The position numbers and the translations under genes were made by a program. Source: a virus. From it: a stretch of DNA of 20,826 nucleotides. Shown in pieces: positions 6,115-14,878 of this stretch; position 1 is the first letter of the stretch, and each line of letters begins with the position of its first letter. Location: IMG/VR virus record IMGVR_UViG_3300030103_005721, positions 1-20,826 of that record; one strand, 5' to 3'. The notes under the pieces are model-generated. The model saw only the letters and a list, made by a program, of their open reading frames with translations. It searched no databases and was not told the origin of the DNA.

Positions 6115-6381
6115 CTACCTCGTGCTCTTCTTGCCCTTGCACCGCCACCGCTTTCGGCTCAGGCGCAACGGGCTGTTCGGATTCTTGGCTGCCTTGGGGT
6201 TCTTCTTCATCTGCCCAGCACTGCGGGCACAGTAGCTGTCGCCCTTGCTGGTTCCGGGCTTGACCCTGGGGCCACCGCCCTTGGCCTTGCCCGCCTGGCC
6301 GTAGCTGACCTTGCGCTTGCGGCCGGTCTTGGGGTCGCGGTACGTCTTGACCTTGGCCTTGCCCTTTGCCGGCTTGGCCAT
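6115..6381 (-). CDS. Lys/Arg-rich small protein (DUF6321-like)
   Basis: This 88-residue protein has about 30 Lys/Arg and two acidic residues. The N-terminal half is a Gly/Lys-rich tail (AKGKAKVKTYRDPKTGRKRK). The C-terminal half has a conserved-looking core: VKPGTSKGDSYCARSAGQMK (40-59) and NSPLRLSRKRWRCKG (69-83), with Cys51 and Cys81. I recall this core from phage proteins filed under the DUF6321 name; that identification is tentative. The ATG at 6381 overlaps the TGA of the holin candidate (ATGA). The next basic gene starts 2 bp after its TAG. It is one of three consecutive basic proteins between holin-like and endolysin genes. Function is unknown. Confidence 0.78.
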   Translation of the reverse strand: MAKPAKGKAKVKTYRDPKTGRKRKVSYGQAGKAKGGGPRVKPGTSKGDSYCARSAGQMKKNPKAAKNPNSPLRLSRKRWRCKGKKSTR

Positions 6382-6674
6382 CAGTGCACCGTTGGTTTGT
6401 CGATGAGGATTTTGTGGATGCCCGACAACGTGTCCTCCATGCGCTTGTGCTGCGCACGGCACTCGCTGATCTGCTGGAGCCAGGCCTCACGGTCAGCTCG
6501 GTGCTCGACAATAAGGGCGTCAACGCTCTTCAGGTGGGCGTCCACCCAACGGCTGACTGCCGGCACAAGGGTGCCTGTAGTGAACCGGGCAGCTCCGAGG
6601 GCCATCCCACCCAAAAGAACTACACTACTGGCCGGTCCTGTGAGCAGGCTGATCAGGTTGAGGTCTGCTTCCAT
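6381..6674 (-). CDS. Holin candidate: small membrane protein with a cytoplasmic helical tail
   Basis: This is a 97-residue protein. A hydrophobic N-terminal segment (about 6-30, including SLLTGPASSVVLLGGMALGA) could cross the membrane once. It is followed by a long charged helix (about 40-85) and a short polar end. Size, topology and position just upstream of the lysis genes fit a holin or a pinholin-type protein; T7 also has a small one-span lysis protein after its fibre gene. No sequence family is recognised, so an Rz-like or other membrane protein is an alternative. The ATG at 6674 follows a G-rich stretch that can act as a ribosome binding site, and its stop overlaps the start of the next gene. 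Confidence 0.6.
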   Translation of the reverse strand: MEADLNLISLLTGPASSVVLLGGMALGAARFTTGTLVPAVSRWVDAHLKSVDALIVEHRADREAWLQQISECRAQHKRMEDTLSGIHKILIDKPTVH

Positions 6675-6675
6675 T

Positions 6676-6918
6676 TCAGCCCCCCTGGCACTTGTTCAAT
6701 GCGTCAAGGACGGCCCGAGCGATGGTGCGAGAGTCGGCGGCGTTCGGACTGTACTGGTTACTGGGGTCGTAGGCTGTCAACCAGGCGGACACCTGCGACG
6801 AGGGAATGCAGACGGGAATGACACAAACCTCGTCCTCCCACGAGCTGTCGTCGGTGTCGGTGCTGCCAACGCTCACGCGGGCAACGGTCTGGTCGTAGTC
6901 AATGTGCAGGGTGGGCAT
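6676..6918 (-). CDS. Hypothetical 80-residue acidic protein
   Basis: No family is recognised. The protein is soluble and acidic in its N-terminal half (the VSVGSTDTDDSSWEDEV stretch, about 15-31), with a helical C-terminal part (about 63-77) and Cys residues at 32, 37 and 77. It begins 8 bp after the fibre-like gene ends and stops 1 bp before the holin candidate starts. It is therefore part of the same late operon, and its place between fibre and holin genes gives no clear functional hint. Coding is supported by tight packing and by the start at 6918, which follows an AGG-containing weak Shine-Dalgarno site. Confidence 0.65.
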   Translation of the reverse strand: MPTLHIDYDQTVARVSVGSTDTDDSSWEDEVCVIPVCIPSSQVSAWLTAYDPSNQYSPNAADSRTIARAVLDALNKCQGG

Positions 6919-6926
6919 GAGCAGAC

Positions 6927-7712
6927 CTAAGACGGGAGGGTGAAGCGCACGACGCGGTAGTAAAGCTCGAACTTTGCGTCGTCACCGGCCGAGATGGTGG
7001 CCGATCCGTTGGTACCGACGCCGACCATGATTTTCATATCCGTCGTGCCGTTGCTGTACACCATGTTCGCACTGCGAGTCTGCCCGTTGATGGCTTCGCC
7101 CGAGCTGTTGAGGTTGATGTAGGCGCCCCCCTGTCCTCGGCCCCCACTATGCAACACGTTGCACGTAGATTCGACGGGCGACCCGCTTGCAAGCGAAGTC
7201 TGACCGTTGAAGGTGAAAATCCCATAGGATACGTTTCCGCTCGCGTTGTAGCGGATGATGCCTCCCATGGCGTCGTTCGCTCCTGCAGTCGTCGCGGTGC
7301 CGTCCACGGAGCTAGCGCACACAATTTCTGTTGCAAAACGGTTCGCGGGCGTGGCAAAGCGGGCGACGGTCTGCAAGATGAACGTGTCGCCGCTCTTGAG
7401 CTGCACCGGCGAGCCTGCCCCGTCGACGGCCGTAAGGGCCTTCGTCCAGCGTGGCGCCTTTTGGTTTGTGCCTGCCGCCCATGCGTAGTCCGTTGACCCA
7501 GAGCCGAGCGCATTGAACACGACTTGGTTGACGCCCGAGGCGTAGGCGGTCGACTGCACAAGGCTGTCGGGGTCGGTTTGGGTCCATGACCCGTCGGCGA
7601 TGTTTACCTGTTCAAAACCCAGGGCCGACAGGTCTGCACCGCCACCACCACCCCCGCCCTGGCTTCCGCCCGAGGCTCCTGTAGTGGGGTCAAAGCATGG
7701 TGCGATGGGCAT
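6927..7712 (-). CDS. Short tail-fibre-like or virion surface protein
   Basis: This is a 261-residue protein. A short N-terminus (MPIAPCFDPTTGASGG) is followed by a run of seven glycines (residues 20-26) and then a Ser/Thr/Gly/Ala-rich, beta-type body to the C-terminus (ending YYRVVRFTLPS). The flexible glycine hinge between a small anchor and a beta domain is common in fibre and head-decoration proteins. The genes lie after the giant ejection-type gene, at the place of the T7 fibre gene 17, which suggests a host-recognition role; this is inference. GGGAG, five bases before the ATG at 7712, fixes the start. A longer in-frame upstream reading is rejected because it overlaps the previous gene. 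Confidence 0.65.
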   Translation of the reverse strand: MPIAPCFDPTTGASGGSQGGGGGGGADLSALGFEQVNIADGSWTQTDPDSLVQSTAYASGVNQVVFNALGSGSTDYAWAAGTNQKAPRWTKALTAVDGAGSPVQLKSGDTFILQTVARFATPANRFATEIVCASSVDGTATTAGANDAMGGIIRYNASGNVSYGIFTFNGQTSLASGSPVESTCNVLHSGGRGQGGAYINLNSSGEAINGQTRSANMVYSNGTTDMKIMVGVGTNGSATISAGDDAKFELYYRVVRFTLPS

Positions 7713-7714
7713 GC

Positions 7715-8158
7715 TTACTCCCGCCAGGTGATGGTCGTCTCGGTCATGGTCGGCGCAGTGCCTGCGTTGTCCACCTTGGCAAAGACGTACAGCGTGCTGT
7801 TGCCTGGGGCAGACAGCGGCTGGAACAGGGGCAGCCCAACGCTGAAGGCAGCGCACTGCTTGTTGGCGTCAGACACACCCGCCACCAGCTCAGCCTCGGT
7901 GTCGGGCACGATGACGTGGTCACCGGCCGCATCACAACACACCCGGATCGTGACCTTGGCTGCGCTTGGGGAGCTGGCGCTGGTCAACCGAATGTGGATG
8001 CCCTCGACAATGCCACGGTAGTTGGCCTGCGAAAACATAGGGGGGAAGTTCGCAAACAGGTCGTGCGCGTGCACGTCGCTGGTGTTGAACGAGGTGCCGA
8101 GAGCCTGCGATCCCGTCACGATGCTGTCGTGCAGGAAGTGTCGGATCGGTTGTGCCAT
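7715..8158 (-). CDS. Virion-associated protein of unknown function, fibre region
   Basis: This 147-residue protein is rich in alternating hydrophobic and polar residues, as expected for a beta-sandwich (for example EGIHIRLTSASSP near 52-64, AKVTIRVCCDAA near 67-78, NSTLYVFAKVDNAG near 120-133, and the final TETTITWRE). It has no signal peptide or membrane span. A very good ribosome binding site precedes the ATG at 8158. It lies between the giant gene and the glycine-hinged fibre-like gene, which starts 2 bp after its stop. It may be a fibre adaptor or part of the receptor-binding complex. No family is recognised. Confidence 0.65.
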   Translation of the reverse strand: MAQPIRHFLHDSIVTGSQALGTSFNTSDVHAHDLFANFPPMFSQANYRGIVEGIHIRLTSASSPSAAKVTIRVCCDAAGDHVIVPDTEAELVAGVSDANKQCAAFSVGLPLFQPLSAPGNSTLYVFAKVDNAGTAPTMTETTITWRE

Positions 8159-8161
8159 TGT

Positions 8162-8169
8162 CCCTCCTC
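8162..8169 (-). promoter_or_regulatory. Strong ribosome binding site before the 147-residue gene
   Basis: On the minus strand, GAGGAGGG ends three bases before the ATG at 8158. This is one of the strongest Shine-Dalgarno matches in the window and follows the longest minus-strand gap (8159-8197, 39 bp). Translation may restart here after the giant gene instead of being coupled. Confidence 0.75.
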
Positions 8170-8197
8170 AGTCTTGGACGGCGACAACGAAAGCATA

Positions 8198-11100
8198 TCA
8201 CTTTCGCGGTCGACCCACGTCCTGCTTTTGTCGACGGCTGCGACCGAGCGCCGCCTTCTGCTGTTCCTTGAGCGCACGCTCAGCCTGCTTCTCAACGTCG
8301 GTGAGCTGAATGGCAGTAGCCGCGCCTGGGTAGAAGAAGAACGGATGCACAAGACCCTCGCGCGTCGGGTCGATGTACGGAGAGGCAACGCCCGCTGAGC
8401 CCATCTTCGACAGGAACTGCCGCTGACGATTGATGCTCATGTAGGTCAGAAGCGTCATCAGCCAGTTGTACCTGCGTTCGTCTGACACCTTGTCGAAGCG
8501 GTACTCTCGTGGCCCCATTTGGGGCATGGCGGGGTCAATCACACGCTGACGCCCTGGCGTACCAGCCTCGCCCTCGACCGGCATGAGGTTGAACTTTTCC
8601 TGCATCTCTGGCCACAGCGTCTGCGGGAACCGCAGCATGAACGCCAGCTCGTTGGACGTAATCTTCCGCCCAGGGTCGTTCGGACTGCGGGCATCACCCA
8701 CCGCCCCAAAAATGGGCGAAATAAGCGGCACAAGATTTTCTTCACTCGCAGCAAGCAACGCACGCCGTGCGTTTTCGTTTTCCTCTGGCCCAAGGTTTGC
8801 GCTGTAGGCTGCAAGGTTGGCAAAGTCCACCAGCGCATCCGCTGCTGGAATCGATGGACCGAACACGCCTGTGCCCACACCCTCAAAGTCGTACACATCG
8901 CTGAGCATCGGACGGGTTCGCACGTAGTCCTGCCCAAATGCTGCGACGTTTTCCTGCTGTTGGCTGTTGTCAAGCAGGTTCAGTGCCCGCATGAACGTGT
9001 TGGGGTCGCGTGCTAGGCCCCGCAACGTCTCGGTGTAGTTCACGGTTTTGAACGTAGCAAAGAGAACGTAGCGGTTGACGCTGTTCTTGATCCTGTCAGG
9101 CACCGCACCGTAGTCCAGCACAACTGCCCGAGCGAGCGATGCGGCCTGTTCTTCAGTCATGCCTTGGCGCAGAGCACTTGCGAAAATGTTTTCGCGGAAC
9201 GCCTTGTCGGTAGCGTTCGCCATGTACTGGAACTGACTGGTCTTTGTCGGGTCGAGCTGGCTAAGAAACTGTCGGAAGGGACCGGCTGGTGTGGCGTCCT
9301 GCAAAACGCCTCCCTCCCTCATCACCTCGCCAATAAAGGCATCGTTGAACTCAACCTGGCCTCGCGAAGAGCCGAGGTTGTTGCGCTGCACCATGGACTC
9401 AAGCTCGCGCTGGGTGACCGGCCTCCCTGTGCGAGTAGTGAACGCAAGGTCGTCGGGGTTGCGCGGCCCTCGCACATTGAACAGCGGCCTGCCCACAATG
9501 CTGTTGAACTGCCGGGCAACGTCTCGCGTCTGGCTTGCATACCCTGGGCCGCTGAGCATGCGGACTGCGTTAACGGGACCGCTGGTCACGGCAGCAAGCA
9601 GTGGGGCAGTCATAGCGTTCATGCCTGCATATCGCGCGTTGCCCAAAGAAAAGTTGGGGCCGGCGAGCATGCCGCCCGCAGCGGATCGTCTGCCTGCAAT
9701 GACTGCCGACTGCAGCAGGCCCAATGCTGCCGCCATTGCGGCTGAACGTCGTTCCTTCGTGGGGCGGTTGGAGTCGAGTGCGCGTGTCATGGCGTCGCGG
9801 TTGCGGAGCGCGTCAATGTTGCTGGCCAGCTTGCCCGTCCGGGCTGCCGCCTGCAGCTCTTCGACGGCGCTGCTGAAATCGCTGCCGTACATCGCAAGGC
9901 GCGGGTCGTTGGGGTCGATCATCTCCAGATCGCGCAGGGCGTTGGACATTGCCTCCTTGTCGGTGCTGGGCTCGAAGCCAAGCGCACGGCGTTGTGCCGC
10001 TATGTCGTCGGCCAGCGGGCGGACGTAGGTGTCAAAGGCACGGTCAACGAGGTTGCGGCGCAAAGCGGTGATGATCACATCATCGGTGGCCCCGCCAGCC
10101 TTGGCCTGCAGCAGATGCATGTACAGCGTTGCGTCTGCGCGGTTGCCAAACACGTTGGCTGTCAGCAAGTCCTCGAGGTCTTGCGGAATGGTGCGGTTGA
10201 ACAGGAACACTGCGTCGGGAGACAAGCCGTTGTTTGCAGCGAACCTGGCAAACGTCTCGTCCAAACCTCTGATGACAGCCTTGATGTCAGAGGTGACAGC
10301 GTTTGTTTGAAACGTCGACAAGTTCAGGTTTGCGTTTTCTGCCAAGTTGCCCAACAGCATCTCGTAGTTGGGCGTCGTGCGCCTTTGGGTCACGAGGTGT
10401 TCATAGACCGCATGCGCCAGCTCGAGGCGGTTGCGCGGGGTCATGCTCAGCCCGTGCTTCTGGGCGATCCGATCCAGTTCGCCCGTATATTGGCCCACCT
10501 CCTCGGGGACCCGTTGCCCTGCTCGGTTGACCGCAGGTCTGGTTGCCGACGCGACAGTGCTGGGTGCTGAAAAGCTGGTCGTGCCGGTGTTGTTTTCCAA
10601 CGTGCTCATACGAGGACGTTGCCCTGGGGGGGTGTTTTCGTAGACCTCCGTGAGGGCATCCAGCGTGCCTTTGCGGTTCGACAGCAACAGGTTTGCTTCT
10701 TGGTCAACGCGCCCAGGACTGCGGCCGTAGGTGCTGGGCATCACGTCAACGTACAAGCCGGGGTTCACCGCCGCAGCCTCTCGCTGAACCTGGCGGACAA
10801 TGGCTCGCGAGTCGCTGCCCATGACCCACGACAACAGGGCGGGGAACACACCGTCTCGAGTGGGCACACCAACCGCTGAAGCAAATGGCGTCATGGACAA
10901 GCCGCGCCCCTCAGCTTGCGCAATGTTTTGTCCAAGGTTGCGTACTACCTCGCGAACCTGCTCGGTGGTGAACGGTCGAATGTCGCCGACTGCCTCAAGC
11001 AGGTTCGGGTTCTTGCCTGGTGCTGCAATGTACGTCCGGAGCACTGCGTCCCCGTTTCCAAAAATCTCGCGGTAGGCGTCTTGCCCAAAGAAGTCTTGCA

Positions 11101-14100
11101 GCAGACTCTTCCAGGCATCGTACATGACAGCGGCTTTTTCGCGATCGGTAGCCAACGTGCGAATGTTGGCTGGGATCGCGTTTTGAGCCATCTGCCCAAG
11201 GCCCCGTATAGAGGTGGCTGAGGGCGACTGGTAAGCAATGTAGAAGTACGCCTGCTCGGGGTCCATGTTGTACTGCCGCATGAGCCGTTCGGCGGAAGCG
11301 TCTACACCTTGAACCGCATCTTCAATCGCGCGCTCAATGCGCCTTTCGATAACGATGTTGAACGCTGCCTCAGGGTCACCGGTCTGCACACGCAGGTCGC
11401 GAATCTCAACCCGCACGTTGTCGCCAACAGTGCCCAGCCTGTTCTTGATGGTTTTGTTCATGCGCCCGATTGCTTGGTGCGTCTGTTGCGGGAACCGCGT
11501 GGGAATCTCCTCAACCTGCGCACCTGCACGCTTGGCTACGTCACGCAGTGCTCGACCCAGAGCTGACCCTCCAGACACCTTGACAATGGTCACAATGTCT
11601 TTGGCAAGACGCCGAGCGTTGCCCGTCCGTTGCACTCGGGTTTCCGGTCGCAGACTAAAACCGCGTTCCACAAGCGGCACGTCTGCCCTCTCAACCTGGC
11701 TGCCGTAGAACAGCGTGTCGCGCGCCTGGGTTCCCAGCACCTGGCGATAAGCAGAGCCCTCGAGAATATCGTTAACAACTGCGTACTCAGCTCCTGTGAG
11801 AGGCTGCTTGTTTTGCATGCGCACAAGCACACCGGACAGAAACTCAGACCGCTCGATGTTGCCCCGGCCTGCTGCCCGAATGAAGGGCTGGACTGCTGCG
11901 ATCGGGTACTCGTACACCTCAGCGCGGTTGCCGTTGATGACAGGGCCCAACCGCGTGGTTGGACGCAACGGTTCCATGATGCCTGCGACCGATTCAAACA
12001 CCTCGTCGGTCAACCGCTCCGTGGGCACCATGAGGTTCTTGGTAACGGCGGTCATGTTGCGATCAACAAGGTTTTCGAGCGTGCTCTCGACTGCACGCGC
12101 ACCGGCCCCTGCCGTAGCGCGCAACACCTCCTGTGGCCGGTCCCGCATGAAGGCAGCGTTGACGCGGTCGTTGCCCAAGCGCCTGTTGACAACGGTCCCG
12201 ACCGGGCCATCAAAGGGCGTGGCGTCAGCACTGCTTGCCCGCTGGACTGCCTGCCGGCCCAGGTCGTGAAGGGTAGACACAACCGGCTTGGTGCCCCTGA
12301 TTGCCACTGCGCCGTCCAACTGCACAAGCTGGTCTGCTGCAGCAGACAGTGCTGCTGGGTCGGCAGCCCCTCCAGTGGCTTGGCTCAGGATGACACGACC
12401 GCCAGGTACACGGTTGAGGTTGACTCCTGCGTCCTGCAGCTCATCGCGGATCGCCCGCGCCTTGGCTTGCGTGGGCAGGTCGCTTGCCATGGTGGCAGCA
12501 ACGCTGTTCCTGCGAGACGAAGCGATGTACCTGTTGGTGCTCGTCTCGATTGTTGCTGCCTGCGCAGGCGTCACCTTGTCGGTACGATTGGCGTTCAAGA
12601 TGCCCGCGTCGTCGAGCACCTTGCGTGCTGCCCGGCTGTTGGCAGCAAGGTCGGCCAGCTCACCTACTGTCACAGGTTGAGTCGGGTCGGCGCGAAGCCG
12701 CGCCTGCAGCAAGTACGGGGCAACCACCTCTTCCGCAACAGCCTCGCTGACCACTCGGGAGGTGTTGTTGAGCCCCTTGACAATGTCAATGTTCGACAGA
12801 CCCTCGTCGCTTTCCTGCAACTCCTGCGCGTACCGGATGACCTGCGATTGGTTGGCTGCCTCACGAGGGTTGGCCGCAGTGTACGCAGCTTTCTCAACCA
12901 CCTCTCCTGCTCGGGCAACCCTACCTGTGCCGCGTGTCTTGGCAGCAGCGCCTGCACGTTGCGCACCCTTGAGCGCCAACCGTCCTCCCGCCCGAGCGGC
13001 TGCCAAAGGACCAACGCCGTACAACGCCTCGATTCCAATGCCCATCCAGAACGGAGCGGTGGGCACGTTGCCTGGAATCTCTTGGTAACGGTCCTGCAAC
13101 ACGCCATAGCCAGGCTGCAGTTCATACGGCTCTGCGTCGTCGAACTCTGCAACAAAGGCAGGGATGCTCATGAACTCGTCGCCGAGCGACCGCCCTCGAG
13201 CCAAGGCCGTAGCAAACTTTTCGATAATGTTGCCAGACTGTCGTGCAACACGCTGCCCGGTAGGGTCAACAGCAGTGGGCCGACTGCGTGCCACGCCCTG
13301 GAACGGAAGCGGCAAGAACGTGCCTGCCTCCTCTGCTTGCCTGCGCGTCTGCTCTTGGGTCTGCCCTGGAATGTAGGGCAGCGGGCTGTCGCTTTCAGGG
13401 TCGTAGCCACCAATCTGGAAACCGCCAGTACGCAGCTTTTCAATCTCTTCTTGATCGTAGCCAACGAACTTCATGCCGCTGCGCAAGAGCTGGTCCATCT
13501 TGTACGCAAGGTCATCAGGGTCGAGAGGTCTTCCGGTTTCGGGGTCCATCTCGTAGAAGAATGGCATGAAATCAAACACGGCAGTGTTTACTGCCGCTGG
13601 AAAAATGCCCGTCAAACGCAGAATCTGAGTGGCTGGCGTTTCTTGGAGAAGACCCGCTTCCGTGTTGATTGTTGTCATCAAGCCCGACATGAGCGGTTCG
13701 TTTTCCAGTGCAAGCTGGCGCTGGTACTCTGGGTTTGCCAGCATGCCTGGCGTGGACTCAAGCAACCGCCGCTGATTTTCGGCTGCACGTTGCTTGCGAA
13801 TGTTCTCGACCAAGTCAGGGGTGTACACTTGCCTGGCTGAAGACTCCACCAGGGTTTGCCACGCCGTAGGATCGCTCAGAGCACCCGTGACAGGGTCACG
13901 GTACTTTTCCTTGATGACCGTTCTGCCGGTCATCGGGTCCGTTTCGCGAACCTCTCGGATGCGTGTTTCGCGTGCAACCGGCAGGTTGACCCAGGGGATC
14001 ATGCCGGTGAGCACACCGCCTTCCATGCCTGTTCGCTTGCGCCCGTCGGGATCGAGCCGCATGCCTTCGATCGAGCGCACGTCAATGTTTGCCCGCCGTC

Positions 14101-14878
14101 GTGCGTCCTCAGCCCGCTCTCGTACATACCGGGCTTGGTCGGGAGCGACACCGTACTCGGTGACGTACAACTCTTCTACGTCCCGAGCAGCCAAGCTTTC
14201 GGGCGTGGCCGCCGGCAGCGTGGGTCTTGTGCTCAGCGGGTTGATGCTTCGCAAAGCGCGACCGACAATGCCTTCTTCCGAAACTTGCGGTTCACGAGGA
14301 ACAAGGCGTTGCTGCTGTCGGTAGTACAGCTCTCGTTCACGACGAAAATCCTCAATGGCCTGCTGCGTTTCCGCTGCCTGCAGGTCGAGGTTGATGTTCC
14401 GCCTGCGCTGTTGTGATGGAAAGCGATCGGTTTCTACCATCATGGTTCGCGGCGTGCGGGGTGCTGCCCGTTGCATGTAGGCGAACTCGCGGTCCCTGCC
14501 GAGCGTAGCGATGGTTTGCTGCAGAGGGGTCGGTGGGGGCCTGTAGTCCTCTGCAAGACGCTCCATGAGCTGACCGACTGGAGCAGCACTCCTGATGTAC
14601 TCCAGGGGCGGCTCTGCGGGCGTCTGCTCGCGCTCTGCGCGTTGTTGAGCCCGCGCCTCTCGGATTTGGTCTTGGTTCATTCCAACCAAGCCGCTGTCGT
14701 CCGCCATGCGCGCGCCAGGTGGCGGCGAAAACTCCTGCGGTGCAGGCGCCCTTGCGGGTGCAGGCGCTACCGCTGCAGGCGTCGGCTCTGCCCCTGCGAT
14801 CTTGCGCAACGCCGCCGCACGCTCGGGGAAGCCTGCCCGTTCTGCTGCTGCTGCTGCGTCCAGCAGACTCTGGCTCAT
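8198..14878 (-). CDS. Giant internal virion / DNA-ejection-type protein (T7 gp16 position)
   Basis: This 2226-residue protein is the largest in the window. It has a Pro/Ala-rich stretch near the N-terminus (about 31-54), a mostly helical body with many Arg/Gln/Glu residues, a Gly/Ala-rich hydrophobic segment around 605-635 (WMGIGIEALYGVGPLAAARA), and another Ala-rich region near 1700-1760. A more conserved-looking block lies at about 1870-1960, with ANATDKAFRENIFASALRQG, LDYGAVPDRIKNSVNRYVLF and NYTETLRGLARDP; similar blocks occur in very large phage proteins. It ends in a Lys/Arg-rich tail. Its place after a 227- and a 610-residue gene parallels T7 gp14-15-16. No lytic transglycosylase or lysozyme motif was found. 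Its start overlaps the upstream stop (ATGA). Confidence 0.82.
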   Translation of the reverse strand: MSQSLLDAAAAAERAGFPERAAALRKIAGAEPTPAAVAPAPARAPAPQEFSPPPGARMADDSGLVGMNQDQIREARAQQRAEREQTPAEPPLEYIRSAAPVGQLMERLAEDYRPPPTPLQQTIATLGRDREFAYMQRAAPRTPRTMMVETDRFPSQQRRRNINLDLQAAETQQAIEDFRRERELYYRQQQRLVPREPQVSEEGIVGRALRSINPLSTRPTLPAATPESLAARDVEELYVTEYGVAPDQARYVRERAEDARRRANIDVRSIEGMRLDPDGRKRTGMEGGVLTGMIPWVNLPVARETRIREVRETDPMTGRTVIKEKYRDPVTGALSDPTAWQTLVESSARQVYTPDLVENIRKQRAAENQRRLLESTPGMLANPEYQRQLALENEPLMSGLMTTINTEAGLLQETPATQILRLTGIFPAAVNTAVFDFMPFFYEMDPETGRPLDPDDLAYKMDQLLRSGMKFVGYDQEEIEKLRTGGFQIGGYDPESDSPLPYIPGQTQEQTRRQAEEAGTFLPLPFQGVARSRPTAVDPTGQRVARQSGNIIEKFATALARGRSLGDEFMSIPAFVAEFDDAEPYELQPGYGVLQDRYQEIPGNVPTAPFWMGIGIEALYGVGPLAAARAGGRLALKGAQRAGAAAKTRGTGRVARAGEVVEKAAYTAANPREAANQSQVIRYAQELQESDEGLSNIDIVKGLNNTSRVVSEAVAEEVVAPYLLQARLRADPTQPVTVGELADLAANSRAARKVLDDAGILNANRTDKVTPAQAATIETSTNRYIASSRRNSVAATMASDLPTQAKARAIRDELQDAGVNLNRVPGGRVILSQATGGAADPAALSAAADQLVQLDGAVAIRGTKPVVSTLHDLGRQAVQRASSADATPFDGPVGTVVNRRLGNDRVNAAFMRDRPQEVLRATAGAGARAVESTLENLVDRNMTAVTKNLMVPTERLTDEVFESVAGIMEPLRPTTRLGPVINGNRAEVYEYPIAAVQPFIRAAGRGNIERSEFLSGVLVRMQNKQPLTGAEYAVVNDILEGSAYRQVLGTQARDTLFYGSQVERADVPLVERGFSLRPETRVQRTGNARRLAKDIVTIVKVSGGSALGRALRDVAKRAGAQVEEIPTRFPQQTHQAIGRMNKTIKNRLGTVGDNVRVEIRDLRVQTGDPEAAFNIVIERRIERAIEDAVQGVDASAERLMRQYNMDPEQAYFYIAYQSPSATSIRGLGQMAQNAIPANIRTLATDREKAAVMYDAWKSLLQDFFGQDAYREIFGNGDAVLRTYIAAPGKNPNLLEAVGDIRPFTTEQVREVVRNLGQNIAQAEGRGLSMTPFASAVGVPTRDGVFPALLSWVMGSDSRAIVRQVQREAAAVNPGLYVDVMPSTYGRSPGRVDQEANLLLSNRKGTLDALTEVYENTPPGQRPRMSTLENNTGTTSFSAPSTVASATRPAVNRAGQRVPEEVGQYTGELDRIAQKHGLSMTPRNRLELAHAVYEHLVTQRRTTPNYEMLLGNLAENANLNLSTFQTNAVTSDIKAVIRGLDETFARFAANNGLSPDAVFLFNRTIPQDLEDLLTANVFGNRADATLYMHLLQAKAGGATDDVIITALRRNLVDRAFDTYVRPLADDIAAQRRALGFEPSTDKEAMSNALRDLEMIDPNDPRLAMYGSDFSSAVEELQAAARTGKLASNIDALRNRDAMTRALDSNRPTKERRSAAMAAALGLLQSAVIAGRRSAAGGMLAGPNFSLGNARYAGMNAMTAPLLAAVTSGPVNAVRMLSGPGYASQTRDVARQFNSIVGRPLFNVRGPRNPDDLAFTTRTGRPVTQRELESMVQRNNLGSSRGQVEFNDAFIGEVMREGGVLQDATPAGPFRQFLSQLDPTKTSQFQYMANATDKAFRENIFASALRQGMTEEQAASLARAVVLDYGAVPDRIKNSVNRYVLFATFKTVNYTETLRGLARDPNTFMRALNLLDNSQQQENVAAFGQDYVRTRPMLSDVYDFEGVGTGVFGPSIPAADALVDFANLAAYSANLGPEENENARRALLAASEENLVPLISPIFGAVGDARSPNDPGRKITSNELAFMLRFPQTLWPEMQEKFNLMPVEGEAGTPGRQRVIDPAMPQMGPREYRFDKVSDERRYNWLMTLLTYMSINRQRQFLSKMGSAGVASPYIDPTREGLVHPFFFYPGAATAIQLTDVEKQAERALKEQQKAALGRSRRQKQDVGRPRK

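Noticed and set aside
6113-6523. N-terminal extension of the 108-residue basic protein
   Set aside because: It overlaps the 88-residue basic gene and the holin candidate in another frame; the ATG at 6112 fits the tight gene packing.
8159-8197. Promoter in the longest minus-strand gap
   Set aside because: The 39 bp show no convincing -35/-10 pair; only the ribosome binding site is clear.
7697-8398. 233-codon open frame on the plus strand
   Set aside because: It is antisense to the 147-residue gene and the end of the giant gene, with no domain pattern or ribosome binding site.
11630-13840. 736-codon open frame on the plus strand
   Set aside because: It lies wholly antisense to the giant gene. 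The translation is rich in Cys, His and Arg with no domain pattern, and the sense frame reads as one continuous protein. Long antisense frames are common opposite GC-rich coding sequence.
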